A stretch of DNA of 64,000 nt, from the NCBI RefSeq assembly GCF_026241225.1, contig NZ_JAPFQP010000001.1, positions 248,001 through 312,000 of the forward strand, given 5' to 3'. This document shows, one piece after another, positions 44,262-52,801 of the stretch. The notes beneath the pieces were generated by a model. The model was not told the origin of the DNA and ran no database searches. It was given only the letters and a program-made list of their open reading frames with translations. The number at the start of each line of letters is the position of its first letter. Position 1 is the stretch's first letter. Made by a program: the position numbers and the translations under genes. Source of the stretch: Lentiprolixibacter aurantiacus (lineage in GTDB: Bacteria > Bacteroidota > Bacteroidia > Flavobacteriales > Flavobacteriaceae).

Positions 44262-44570
44262 ATGAAGCACTTTTACCTTGTATGCTTACTGGTCTTTTGT
44301 TCCCTGTCTTACGCACAGGAAAAACCGTCATCTGGAGATATAAAGGGCTTCAAAGTTTATCCCAACCCTGTAACTAACGGCAAGGTCTTCATTCAGACCG
44401 ATCAGAATGCACCCAAAAAAATCCTCATCTTCGATGTTTTTGGGACCCAGGTTAAAGAAACTACTATACTGGGCAATGAACTTAATCTTTCGGACCTGGT
44501 AGCCGGGATCTATGTGCTCCGCGTTTTTGAAAAGGACAAGGTTGCGACACGTAAGCTTATCGTAAAATAA
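44262..44570 (+). CDS. T9SS type-A sorting-domain miniprotein 1
   Basis: 102 residues from the ATG at 44262; longer upstream readings would bury the signal peptide and cover the promoter. A signal peptide of about 19 residues (ends YAQ) is followed after a few residues by FKVYPNPVTNGKVFIQT, and the chain runs as a complete type-A sorting domain to the terminal ATRKLIVK. Nothing else is encoded: there is no cargo domain. Sorting domains normally send large proteins through the type IX machinery to the surface and are cut off. The second copy lies downstream. Function unknown. Confidence 0.85.
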   Translation: MKHFYLVCLLVFCSLSYAQEKPSSGDIKGFKVYPNPVTNGKVFIQTDQNAPKKILIFDVFGTQVKETTILGNELNLSDLVAGIYVLRVFEKDKVATRKLIVK

Positions 44571-44605
44571 ACCAGGATTTCAAGTAAAAATCAGTTTAAC
44601 TCTCA

Positions 44606-44632
44606 ATCGATAAAATGTTCGGTTTTATCGAT
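44606..44632. promoter_or_regulatory. Inverted-repeat element B upstream of the second T9SS miniprotein gene
   Basis: ATCGATAAAA-N7-TTTTATCGAT, a perfect 10-bp inverted repeat and the sequence twin of element A. It ends 105 bases before the ATG at 44738. The same 12-mer ATCGATAAAATG also occurs at 58621-58632 as a lone half. Confidence 0.55.
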
Positions 44633-44743
44633 GAATGGGAGGATGGTTTTTCTTTACCTACAAAATCTGCGCGTTCACAACAAATCCCTCGGAACTGTTT
44701 ATTAAAAACATATTTTTAAGGTGTTGATCCCAAATCAATGTGC

Positions 44744-45067
44744 ATGAAGTTAATCTACTTACTCCTTTTTATGGGTCTGGCTTTGCCTGTTTCTGCTCAG
44801 CAGGAAGTAGGTATCACTTCAGTTGCAGATACCGAAATAACCAACTTCAACCTCTATCCAAACCCGGCTTATAACAACGTGGTTTATATAACAACGAAAA
44901 ACAATGCGGTTAAGGATATCTCCGTATTTGACGTATTCGGGAAAGTAGTACTAACCGACAGGATGCGAACAAACGCTCTGGATATCTCCAGGCTTGTCCC
45001 GGGAGTTTATGTAATTCAGGTTGTTGAGAACAAAAAAACCATGAGGCGCAAACTGGTGGTGAAATAA
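44744..45067 (+). CDS. T9SS type-A sorting-domain miniprotein 2
   Basis: 107 residues from the ATG at 44744; an in-frame ATG at 44738 would add Met-Cys. A signal peptide of about 19 residues (ends VSAQ) is followed by a short linker, then FNLYPNPAYNNVVYITT through DVFGKVVL and LVPGVYVIQV to RRKLVVK, a whole type-A sorting domain. It is a diverged paralogue of the gene upstream; the domain cores align without large gaps. A terminator follows. Its role may be as a sorting-domain decoy, a chaperone of sorting or a small surface protein; none of these is shown. Confidence 0.85.
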   Translation: MKLIYLLLFMGLALPVSAQQEVGITSVADTEITNFNLYPNPAYNNVVYITTKNNAVKDISVFDVFGKVVLTDRMRTNALDISRLVPGVYVIQVVENKKTMRRKLVVK

Positions 45068-45090
45068 CACCAGCCTTACCCCAAAGAAAT

Positions 45091-45113
45091 AAGCACTGTC
45101 AAAAGCAGTGCTT
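45091..45113 (+). terminator. Rho-independent terminator after the second T9SS miniprotein gene
   Basis: 8-bp stem AAGCACTG/CAGTGCTT with a 7-base loop and a T-rich tail (TTATTTTGG), 24 bases past the stop codon. Confidence 0.75.
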
Positions 45114-45150
45114 TTATTTTGGCTATTTTTGCTGGAGGTATAAAAGGATA

Positions 45151-46125
45151 ATGGATTCCCGGAAAATATTTACTTGCAGTCCTACCGAATTCGACTCTCT
45201 TGCTCTGGAAATTTTCCGTTATCAATATCGGGAAAACATTGTCTACAATGCATTTTGCAAACACCTTCAGTTAAGCCCTGACAAGGTGCGTAAGGTTGAA
45301 GAAATCCCCTTCCTGCCTATACAGTTTTTCAAATCCCATCAGATTTTAACCGGTAAAATTACTCCTGAGCTAACCTTTACAAGCAGCGGTACAACGGGTC
45401 AGCTTACTAGCAAACACCTTGTGGCAAAGGCTTCTGTATACAGAAACAGTTTCCTGAAATCCTTCCGGCTTTTCTATGGGGATCCAGAAGACTACTGCAT
45501 CCTTGCCCTGTTGCCTTCCTATCTGGAAAGGGAAGGGTCCTCACTGGTATACATGGTTAATGACCTTATCAATAAATCTGGCCATCCGGAGAGCGGATTT
45601 TACCTCCACGAGCATAAGAAACTTGCCCAGAAGTTGGTCGAACTGGACTCCAGTGGAATCAGGGTATTACTAATTGGCGTTTCCTTTGCTTTGCTCGATC
45701 TTGTCCAGAAATACACCTTTTCCTTAAAAAATACAGTGGTTATGGAGACTGGTGGCATGAAGGGAAGGAAAAAAGAAATGATCAGGGAAGAACTTCATAC
45801 CCTATTAAAACAGGGGTTTGGCACAGTCAATATCCATAGTGAATACGGAATGACCGAATTATTATCACAGGCCTATTCCAGGGGACATGGAAAATTTGAA
45901 TGTCCTACCTGGATGCGGGTAATGATAAGGGATCCTGAAGATCCTTTGACACTTTTATCCCATGGTAAATCCGGGGGTGTGAATATAATAGACCTTGCCA
46001 ACCTGTATTCCTGCAGCTTTATAGCCACCCAGGACCTTGGGAAACTGCATCCCGGAGGAAGCTTTGAAATTCTGGGAAGATTTGACCATTCTGATCTCCG
46101 GGGCTGTAACCTCATGGCCTTGTAG
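45151..46125 (+). CDS. LuxE/PaaK-like acyl-activating (acyl-protein synthetase) enzyme
   Basis: 324 residues. The ATP-binding loop FTSSGTTGQLTSKH near residue 75 and the IHSEYGMTELLSQ segment near 230 mark the ANL/acyl-protein-synthetase superfamily. Length and layout match LuxE, the fatty-acid-activating partner of the bioluminescence reductase. No luxCDAB genes are here. It probably adenylates a fatty or aryl acid and passes it to an unknown acceptor. Stand-alone LuxE-like genes are frequent in Bacteroidota. Confidence 0.8.
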   Translation: MDSRKIFTCSPTEFDSLALEIFRYQYRENIVYNAFCKHLQLSPDKVRKVEEIPFLPIQFFKSHQILTGKITPELTFTSSGTTGQLTSKHLVAKASVYRNSFLKSFRLFYGDPEDYCILALLPSYLEREGSSLVYMVNDLINKSGHPESGFYLHEHKKLAQKLVELDSSGIRVLLIGVSFALLDLVQKYTFSLKNTVVMETGGMKGRKKEMIREELHTLLKQGFGTVNIHSEYGMTELLSQAYSRGHGKFECPTWMRVMIRDPEDPLTLLSHGKSGGVNIIDLANLYSCSFIATQDLGKLHPGGSFEILGRFDHSDLRGCNLMAL

Positions 46126-46136
46126 GCAGGTCTGTA

Positions 46137-47432
46137 TTATTCCACAATCAGAACGTAATAATTTTTTTTGCCTCGTTGGAGCAAAATATACTTGTCGTTA
46201 ATCAGGTCTTTTTCTTCAAGGGCGTAGTCTTCAGATACCTTTTCCTTGTTAACAGAAATGGATTGTTGTTTTAATTCCCTCCTGGCCTCACCATTGGATT
46301 TTAAGAACCCTGTTTTTGCAGCAAGGGCCCCAATCATATCCAGCCCGGAAACTACTTCCGCCCTGGCAATTCTTGCCTGGGGAACCCCGTCAAAAACCTC
46401 CAGAAAGGTATCCTCATCAAGATATTTAAGGTCTTCCGAGGTAGATTTGCCAAAAAGAATATCACTGGCCTTAACTGCTTTTTGAAGATCCTCTTCTGAA
46501 TGCACGGCCACGGTAACCTCCTCAGCGAGTTTGCGCTGAAGTGCCCTGAGATGCGGGGCTTCCTTATGCTGCTGTATCAGGTTTTCAATTTCTTCCCTGT
46601 TCAAAAAGGTGAAGATCTTAATGTATTTCTCTGCATCCTCATCGGAGGTGTTCAGCCAGTACTGATAGAATTTGTAGGGAGAAGTGCGATGTGCATCAAG
46701 CCAGATATTCCCGCTTTCGGTCTTGCCAAACTTTGTGCCATCGGCCTTGGTAATCAAAGGACAGGTCAGGGCATATCCCTTCCCTCCGCCAATACGCCGG
46801 ATAAGTTCTGTCCCCGTGGTGATATTCCCCCACTGATCGCTGCCACCCATTTGTAAGGTACAGCCCAGGTTCTCGAAGAGGTACAGAAAATCATAGCCCT
46901 GAACAAGCTGGTAGGTGAATTCCGTAAAGGACATACCCTCTTTCGCGTCTGCAGATAGCCTCTTTTTTACGGAATCCTTTGCCATCATGTAATTGACTGT
47001 AATATGCTTGCCCACATCCCGGATAAAATCCAGGAAGGAGAACCCCTTCATCCAATCGTAATTGTTGACCAGTAACGCCCCGTTATCCGTTTCGCTGTCA
47101 AAGTCCAGAAAGCGTGAAAGCTGCTGTTTGATGGCTTCCTGATTCATTCGCAGTGTGGTTTCATCGAGCAGGTTCCTTTCCTGGGATTTCCCGGACGGAT
47201 CGCCTATCATCCCGGTTGCCCCGCCGATAAGGGCAATGGGTTTATGCCCGGCGAGTTGAAAATGCCTCAGCATCATAACTCCAACCAGATGGCCAATATG
47301 AAGGGAATCTGCTGTTGGGTCGATACCTACATAGGCCGATTGCATTCCGCTTAAGAGGTGTTCTTCCGTTCCCGGCATAACATCGTGCAGCATGCCGCGC
47401 CATTTCAACTCCTGAACAAAATTCTTCACCAT
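46137..47432 (-). CDS. tyrS: Tyrosyl-tRNA synthetase
   Basis: 431 residues. Class I signatures: HIGH in SLHIGHLVG near residue 45 and a KFGKT version of KMSKS near 237. A C-terminal S4-type RNA-binding domain includes [13 protein letters not shown]. Charges tRNA-Tyr. A TATCTTTG box lies upstream at 47457-47464. Confidence 0.96.
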   Translation of the reverse strand: MVKNFVQELKWRGMLHDVMPGTEEHLLSGMQSAYVGIDPTADSLHIGHLVGVMMLRHFQLAGHKPIALIGGATGMIGDPSGKSQERNLLDETTLRMNQEAIKQQLSRFLDFDSETDNGALLVNNYDWMKGFSFLDFIRDVGKHITVNYMMAKDSVKKRLSADAKEGMSFTEFTYQLVQGYDFLYLFENLGCTLQMGGSDQWGNITTGTELIRRIGGGKGYALTCPLITKADGTKFGKTESGNIWLDAHRTSPYKFYQYWLNTSDEDAEKYIKIFTFLNREEIENLIQQHKEAPHLRALQRKLAEEVTVAVHSEEDLQKAVKASDILFGKSTSEDLKYLDEDTFLEVFDGVPQARIARAEVVSGLDMIGALAAKTGFLKSNGEARRELKQQSISVNKEKVSEDYALEEKDLINDKYILLQRGKKNYYVLIVE

Positions 47433-47456
47433 GGTCTTTCTCTAAATGAATTCGTG

Positions 47457-47464
47457 CAAAGATA
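47457..47464 (-). promoter_or_regulatory. Candidate -7 box of tyrS
   Basis: The minus strand reads TATCTTTG (TAnnTTTG), 25 bases before the tyrS ATG. No TTG at the -33 position. Confidence 0.45.
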
Positions 47465-47518
47465 AAAGAATTCCCTATCCGGCTTCCTATGGCCTTAAAA
47501 TATGTCGGGTCTAATAAG

Positions 47519-47526
47519 TACCTTTG
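47519..47526 (+). promoter_or_regulatory. -7 box four bases before a start codon (possibly leaderless epimerase gene)
   Basis: TACCTTTG matches TAnnTTTG exactly and ends 4 bases before the ATG at 47531, so transcription would begin at or very near the start codon. Confidence 0.45.
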
Positions 47527-47530
47527 ATCC

Positions 47531-48544
47531 ATGATTCTAGTAACGGGCGGAACGGGTTTGGTGGGGGCACACCTCTTGTTAAAACTGACTCAGGGCGGGG
47601 AGCCGGTCAGGGCTACTTTCAGGTCCGGCAGTAAATTGGAAAGAGTCCGAAAATTGTTCATTTCGGAACATCCCGAAGGGTCCCGTTTATTTGAGAAAAT
47701 AGAATGGGCAGAGGCCGATATACTCAACCTGCCCCAGTTGGAAAAAGCATTTGAAGGGATCACCCATGTTTATCACTGTGCTGCTCTTATATCTTTTGAC
47801 CCACGGGATTTCAGGAAATTGAAACGCGTAAATGTGAGAGGCACTGCCAATGTGGTTAACCTCTGCCTTGCCTTAAACATTAGCAAGCTGTGTTACGTAA
47901 GCTCCATTGCTGCTTTCTCACACAACGATGGCAAAACACCCATTACGGAAGAGAACGAATGGATTGGCGCCGCCAATGTCTATGGGTTATCGAAATACCT
48001 GGCCGAGATGGAAGTCTGGCGGGGGGCACAGGAAGGAGTCCCGGTAGTGATTGTCAATCCCGGTGTAATAATCGGACCTGGCTTTTGGTACCAGGGAAGT
48101 GGATCACTCTTCAGGGCAGCGGCAAAAGCCCCAAAATATTTCCCCCCAGGAGGCACGGGATTTATCACAGTAAAGGACACCATAGAAATCATGACCGGGC
48201 TAATGGATTCAGATATTCAGGGTGAGCGATACATACTGATCAGTAAAAACCTTTCTTTTGAAACCGTGATGCAACAAATGGCGGCAGGGTTGGAATTGAA
48301 AAAACCAGTGAAAAAATTGAGCAACCTGCAACTTGAAATACTATGGCGACTGGACTGGCTCAGATGTGTTATCAGACGAAAAAGGAGGAGGCTTAGCCGG
48401 GAGCAGGCAAAGTCACTGAAACACCCGGTAACTTACAGCAATGCAAAAATCAAAAATACCCTGGGTTATCAATTCGAGGATATGGAAAAGGCCATAAACC
48501 ACTGTTGTATGCTATACAAGAGGGATGTAGGTATCACTCCATAA
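47531..48544 (+). CDS. NAD-dependent epimerase/dehydratase (extended SDR)
   Basis: 337 residues. Glycine-rich NAD motif GGTGLVGAHLL at the N terminus, the catalytic YxxxK in VYGLSKYLAEM (about residues 154-164) and the dinucleotide-fold motifs of extended short-chain dehydrogenases. A basic patch (IRRKRRRLSREQ) lies near residue 285. Acts on a nucleotide sugar, a flavonoid-like or a sterol-like substrate; the substrate cannot be read. Its last 11 bases overlap the stop of the convergent lipoprotein gene. Confidence 0.85.
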   Translation: MILVTGGTGLVGAHLLLKLTQGGEPVRATFRSGSKLERVRKLFISEHPEGSRLFEKIEWAEADILNLPQLEKAFEGITHVYHCAALISFDPRDFRKLKRVNVRGTANVVNLCLALNISKLCYVSSIAAFSHNDGKTPITEENEWIGAANVYGLSKYLAEMEVWRGAQEGVPVVIVNPGVIIGPGFWYQGSGSLFRAAAKAPKYFPPGGTGFITVKDTIEIMTGLMDSDIQGERYILISKNLSFETVMQQMAAGLELKKPVKKLSNLQLEILWRLDWLRCVIRRKRRRLSREQAKSLKHPVTYSNAKIKNTLGYQFEDMEKAINHCCMLYKRDVGITP

Positions 48545-48944
48545 TGTCTTTTCGAACCTTTTCAGGAACATCATAACCGGTGGTATCTATTTTTGCCTTC
48601 TGTACCCTCTCCTCATCCAGCCGAAGCCTTTCCGCCTCGAGACGTTCTTCAAGCAGGGTATAGATAACTTCATATTCCGAGGGAATTGCCGCGTAATACA
48701 AGTCGCTCTTAACGAATTGCGCACTGTCTATCCCATGCCTGGCGTAGACATAGCTCATGGGTTCAATCTGATTTTCCTCCATCACATTTGGGTCAATGGC
48801 CTTACCTGCATTGATCAGGGCCAGGTCGAAAAGTATGTCTACCATTTTCTCCCGGGCAATAAGATCCTCGGGTTTTTCAATAACCTTTTCGTTGCAGGCT
48901 CCGAACAGAATTAGGAACACAACTAAATACCGGAATTTTTTCAT
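48534..48944 (-). CDS. DUF4296 lipoprotein
   Basis: 136 residues. Lipobox LFGAC at about residues 13-17 and the DUF4296 pattern (LIAREKMVDILFDLALINAG, then YVYARHGIDSAQFVKSDLYYA and a charged C-terminal helix). Restricted to Bacteroidota, unknown function. It directly abuts pyrC and is the last gene of the DPM1-pyrC-DUF4296 operon. Confidence 0.85.
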   Translation of the reverse strand: MKKFRYLVVFLILFGACNEKVIEKPEDLIAREKMVDILFDLALINAGKAIDPNVMEENQIEPMSYVYARHGIDSAQFVKSDLYYAAIPSEYEVIYTLLEERLEAERLRLDEERVQKAKIDTTGYDVPEKVRKDIME

Positions 48945-50279
48945 TTACCTGTCAAATGTTAATCTCATCCCCTTCCGCTGCTCGGAATAATTCCCGTTGT
49001 GATAGGCCAAATGGCCATTAACCCAGGTATGGGTAACTTTGGATTTAAACTGATGTCCTTCAAAAGGAGACCATCCGCACTTATAGGCGATGTTCTCTTT
49101 GCTTACTTTCCAGGAGCCCTTGAGGTCTACTGCTGCCAGATCTGCATAATAGCCTTCACGTATAAAGCCTCGTTTCTCAATATCGAAAAGTCTGGCCGGG
49201 TTGTGGCACATTTTTTCCACAATCTTCTCCAGACCAATAACTCCTTCATGGTACTTATCGAGCATAGCAGGGAGGGCATGTTGAACCAGTGGCCCTCCGG
49301 AAGGTGCCTTGGTATAGACCTGGCTTTTTTCTTCCAGGGTATGTGGCGCATGGTCTGTAGCAACAACATCTATACGATCATCCAGCAGGGCCTTCCAAAG
49401 TTCATCACGGTCGGTTGCTGTTTTTACGGCAGGGTTCCATTTAATGAGGGTTCCTTTATCCTTATAATCTTCATCACTGAACCAGAGGTGGTGAATACAG
49501 ACTTCTGCGGTAATTTGTTTGTCCTCAAGGGGGATCTCATTGGTAAAAAGATCCATTTCCTTTCCGGTAGACAAGTGAAATACATGCAGCCGTGCACCTG
49601 TTTTTCTGGCCAGGGCGATGGCTTTTGAAGAACTCAGGTAACAAGCCTGCTCACTGCGAATGAGGGGATGGTACTGCACGGGGATATCGTCTCCATACTT
49701 GCTCCGATAACGCTCCATATTTTCCCGTATGGTGGTTTCATCCTCGCAGTGGGCAGATATGACCATTTCGGTATTGCTGAATATACTTTCCAGTACCTGC
49801 TCATCGTCTACCAGCATATTCCCGGTTGAGGACCCGAGAAATAGCTTCACTCCAGAACAACTTTTTTTGTCAAGGCGTTTTAATTCTTCCAGATTGTCGT
49901 TTGTCCCCCCGAACAAAAAGGAATAGTTCGCTGACGACCTACCGGCGGCAAGCGCAAATTTAGCTTCCAGTTTTTCCAGGGTGGTTGTCTGCGGATTGGT
50001 ATTGGGCTGCTCCATATACGTAGTAATCCCGCCAGCTACTGCCGCCCTGCTTTCCGAAGCTATGTCCCCTTTGTGCGTGAGGCCAGGTTCCCTGAAATGC
50101 ACCTGGTCATCAATAATACCGGGGAGCAGAAGATTTCCCTGCAAATCCACTACGGAATGATCGGCAGCCGGGATTTGCCCGCTTATTTTTTCAATTCTTC
50201 CGGATCTGACCAGAACATCCGCCTCAAACTTTTGGCCTTCATTAACAACAAGGGCGTTTTTGATCAATGTACTATCCAT
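48945..50279 (-). CDS. pyrC: Dihydroorotase, Bacteroidota type
   Basis: 444 residues. The amidohydrolase start LLPGIIDDQVHFREPGLTHKGD is that of the Bacteroidota dihydroorotase group, in which the first His of the usual H-x-H zinc pair is Gln (QVHFR). Other features are a KLFLGSSTGN lysine segment, histidines in ISAHCEDE and HVFHLSTG, and the catalytic Asp in VATDHAPHT. Converts carbamoyl-aspartate to dihydroorotate in pyrimidine synthesis. It lies 2 bases after the glycosyltransferase gene. Confidence 0.92.
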   Translation of the reverse strand: MDSTLIKNALVVNEGQKFEADVLVRSGRIEKISGQIPAADHSVVDLQGNLLLPGIIDDQVHFREPGLTHKGDIASESRAAVAGGITTYMEQPNTNPQTTTLEKLEAKFALAAGRSSANYSFLFGGTNDNLEELKRLDKKSCSGVKLFLGSSTGNMLVDDEQVLESIFSNTEMVISAHCEDETTIRENMERYRSKYGDDIPVQYHPLIRSEQACYLSSSKAIALARKTGARLHVFHLSTGKEMDLFTNEIPLEDKQITAEVCIHHLWFSDEDYKDKGTLIKWNPAVKTATDRDELWKALLDDRIDVVATDHAPHTLEEKSQVYTKAPSGGPLVQHALPAMLDKYHEGVIGLEKIVEKMCHNPARLFDIEKRGFIREGYYADLAAVDLKGSWKVSKENIAYKCGWSPFEGHQFKSKVTHTWVNGHLAYHNGNYSEQRKGMRLTFDR

Positions 50280-50281
50280 AT

Positions 50282-51010
50282 CTAAAAACCACTTCTTTTA
50301 AAAATACTCCGAAATTTCATATTGATTACACCAAATACAGCCTCCCAGATAATAGAAGAACTCATTTTCGATTTGCCTTTTTCCCGGTCCGTAAAGATGA
50401 TAGAAACCTCTTCGATCTTAAATCCCTTTTTATAGGCCCGAAACTTCATTTCGATCTGAAACGCGTATCCGATGAATTTGATCTTATCCAGTGGTATAGC
50501 TTCCAAAACCTGCCTTTTGTAGCAAATGAACCCAGCCGTGGGATCATGGACGCGCATACCGGTAATCAATTTCACATAGAAGGAAGCCCCATAGGACAGC
50601 AAAACACGATGCAATGGCCAGTTCACTACATTAACGCCTCGTTTGTACCGGGACCCTACCGCCACGTCTGCCCCATTGGCGCATGCCCGGTATAGCCTGG
50701 GAAGGTCCGATGGACGATGGGAAAAATCGGCATCCATTTCAAAGATGTACTGATAGTCCCTGTTCAGAGCCCACCTGAAACCATGGATATAGGCTACCCC
50801 CAGTCCGGATTTTTCTTCCCGCTGCTCCAGGTGAAGACGGTTGGGAAATTTTTGCTGCAGGGCGGTAACAGCTGCCGCTGTGCCATCAGGTGAATTGTCA
50901 TCAACCACAAGTATGTCAAAGTCCTTGTTCAGGTCAAACACCGCCCTAATAATCGCCTCAATATTTTCAATCTCGTTATAGGTTGGTATAATCACTAAGC
51001 TATCAGACAT
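50282..51010 (-). CDS. Polyprenol monophosphomannose synthase (DPM1-like GT2)
   Basis: 242 residues, a soluble family-2 glycosyltransferase. N-terminal VIIPTYNEIENIEAII and DILVVDDNSPDGTA, then FEMDADFSHRP with the metal-binding DxD and GSRYKRGVNVVNWP. The length lacks the C-terminal membrane domain of some relatives. Transfers mannose (or another sugar) from a nucleotide to polyprenyl phosphate. The next gene, divergent from it, encodes a GT39-type transferase that uses such lipid-linked sugars, so the two may work in sequence. Confidence 0.88.
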   Translation of the reverse strand: MSDSLVIIPTYNEIENIEAIIRAVFDLNKDFDILVVDDNSPDGTAAAVTALQQKFPNRLHLEQREEKSGLGVAYIHGFRWALNRDYQYIFEMDADFSHRPSDLPRLYRACANGADVAVGSRYKRGVNVVNWPLHRVLLSYGASFYVKLITGMRVHDPTAGFICYKRQVLEAIPLDKIKFIGYAFQIEMKFRAYKKGFKIEEVSIIFTDREKGKSKMSSSIIWEAVFGVINMKFRSIFKRSGF

Positions 51011-51029
51011 AGGGCTTATTCAATTTTAG

Positions 51030-51037
51030 CAAAAGTA
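51030..51037 (-). promoter_or_regulatory. Candidate -7 box of the DPM1-pyrC-DUF4296 operon
   Basis: The minus strand reads TACTTTTG (TAnnTTTG), 20 bases before the ATG at 51010. Confidence 0.45.
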
Positions 51038-51109
51038 CTACTTTATAGAATGTTCAGCTGTAAAACCGGCATTTTAGGTTTCCCTGAAATACATTTGCCC
51101 GCTTCTTTG

Positions 51110-51117
51110 TAATTTTG
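51110..51117 (+). promoter_or_regulatory. Candidate -7 box of the GT39-like gene
   Basis: TAATTTTG matches the -7 consensus and ends 19 bases before the ATG at 51137. A TTTG at 51094 is too close for a standard -33. Confidence 0.45.
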
Positions 51118-51136
51118 GCAGGAAGAATTGGAAAGC

Positions 51137-52801
51137 ATGATATCAAAACTGCCCAGATTATTTCTTCTTTTGTTAGGTGCAGTCCTTCTGATCAACCTGG
51201 TTCAGGCGCATGTTACTCCCCTGATCTTTGACGAATCTTACTATTGGCATTACGCAAGCAATATGGCGTGGGGTTATTTTGACCATCCACCAATGGTAGC
51301 GGCACTGATCAAAGCCGGCAGTTTACTTTTTGAAGGTGAACTGGGCCTTAGGCTTTTTAGCTGCCTGATGGCCGTAGGAACACCAATCCTGTTATGGGAC
51401 TGTATTAGTAATAAAGCAAAGAACCAATTTGTGCCGCATTTTTTTGTGCTGCTCTTTTCCATGACACTGTTCCACGCTTATGGGTTCCTTATGCTTCCTG
51501 ATACACCTTTGCTTTTTTTTACTGCTCTGTTCCTCTGGTTTTACAAGAGATTTCTGACTAACCCGGGGATTGGCATTGCAATTGGACTGGGACTTACCAT
51601 GGCAGCCCTGATGTACAGCAAATATCACGCAATACTGGTCATCCTCTTTGTCTTGCTGTCCAACATCCGCCTTGTGCTAAATCCAAGGGCATGGCTAGCC
51701 GTATTGATTGCACTTGCAGCATACACCCCTCATTTGGTATGGCTGTTTGAAAATGATTTTATCCCGGTTAACTACCACCTTTTTGAACGCCCAAACCGTG
51801 CCTATGAATTTAATGACTTTACCCTGGGGTATTTTCTGAACCTGGTGGTCCTGTTTGGCCTCACTTTTCCCTGGGTATACCTGGCGCTTTTCAGGAGCAG
51901 GCCTAAAGACCTCTTTTCACGAGCCCTGGTTTTTCTGACTTATGGTGTCTTGTTATTCTTCCTGGTTTCCAGTATTCAGAGGAGGATTCAGACCCAGTGG
52001 CTAATCGTGATTTGTGTCCCTATGGCACTACTTGTCTTTGAATACATGATCCATAATGCAAATTCCCGAAAATGGATTTACCGCGCTGGGATTGCCAATA
52101 TCGCAATATTGTTTTTTTTGCGGATAGGCCTGGTATATCAGCCTCTATTCCCGATTGTTTACGAAACACATGGAAACAAAGAATGGGTGAAAGAAGTTCA
52201 GGAAAAGGCAGGAGGTGCTCCAGTGGTTTTCGAGAATTCCTATCGTCTGGCTTCCATGTTTGGTTTCTATTCTGGAGAACCGTCTTTTACTCTGAACAAC
52301 ATCATGTTCAGAAAAAACCAATACTCCATTGATAATTCGGAAGAGAAATTTCGGGGAAAAAAAGTGGCCTATATCAGTCGCTATGTCAATTCCGGCGATT
52401 TTAGTTTTGAAGATGCGAAGGGGACCCTTTTTTACGGCAGGTTCATCGAAGACTTTGAATCGTTCAGGAGGTTAGAGGCTATGGTGGACCCGGAAGGGGA
52501 CTATGCGATTGGCAGCGAAACAGGGCTCATGATTTACAATCCTTATCCGGAAGACATTCCGCTAACCAAGATCAGGTTTGGCATCACCTACCTCAACTCC
52601 TACAAACAGGTAAAGGAAACTATTCCCATGGAAGTACGGGCAGACAAAGTTGGAGCAAATGTGCTAAAAGCCCGGGATACCACCCTTTTCTATTTCCAAA
52701 GGCCTGTTCCTAAAACATCAGATCCCTCTTACTTTAAAATAACACTTTCTGAAAATGGTTTGCACTGGGGGCTCAATGGCAATAACGTAAAGATCAGGTA
52801 A
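51137..52801 (+). CDS. GT39/ArnT-like membrane glycosyltransferase
   Basis: 554 residues from the ATG at 51137 (a TTG at 51128 would add three). About ten membrane helices in the first 350 residues, with the family's acidic first-loop motif FDESYYWHYASNMAWGYFDHPP, then a C-terminal periplasmic domain (about 360-554). Such enzymes move mannose or aminoarabinose from polyprenyl-phosphate to proteins or lipid A. It abuts the DUF4271 gene, whose start overlaps its stop codon by one base. Confidence 0.85.
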   Translation: MISKLPRLFLLLLGAVLLINLVQAHVTPLIFDESYYWHYASNMAWGYFDHPPMVAALIKAGSLLFEGELGLRLFSCLMAVGTPILLWDCISNKAKNQFVPHFFVLLFSMTLFHAYGFLMLPDTPLLFFTALFLWFYKRFLTNPGIGIAIGLGLTMAALMYSKYHAILVILFVLLSNIRLVLNPRAWLAVLIALAAYTPHLVWLFENDFIPVNYHLFERPNRAYEFNDFTLGYFLNLVVLFGLTFPWVYLALFRSRPKDLFSRALVFLTYGVLLFFLVSSIQRRIQTQWLIVICVPMALLVFEYMIHNANSRKWIYRAGIANIAILFFLRIGLVYQPLFPIVYETHGNKEWVKEVQEKAGGAPVVFENSYRLASMFGFYSGEPSFTLNNIMFRKNQYSIDNSEEKFRGKKVAYISRYVNSGDFSFEDAKGTLFYGRFIEDFESFRRLEAMVDPEGDYAIGSETGLMIYNPYPEDIPLTKIRFGITYLNSYKQVKETIPMEVRADKVGANVLKARDTTLFYFQRPVPKTSDPSYFKITLSENGLHWGLNGNNVKIR

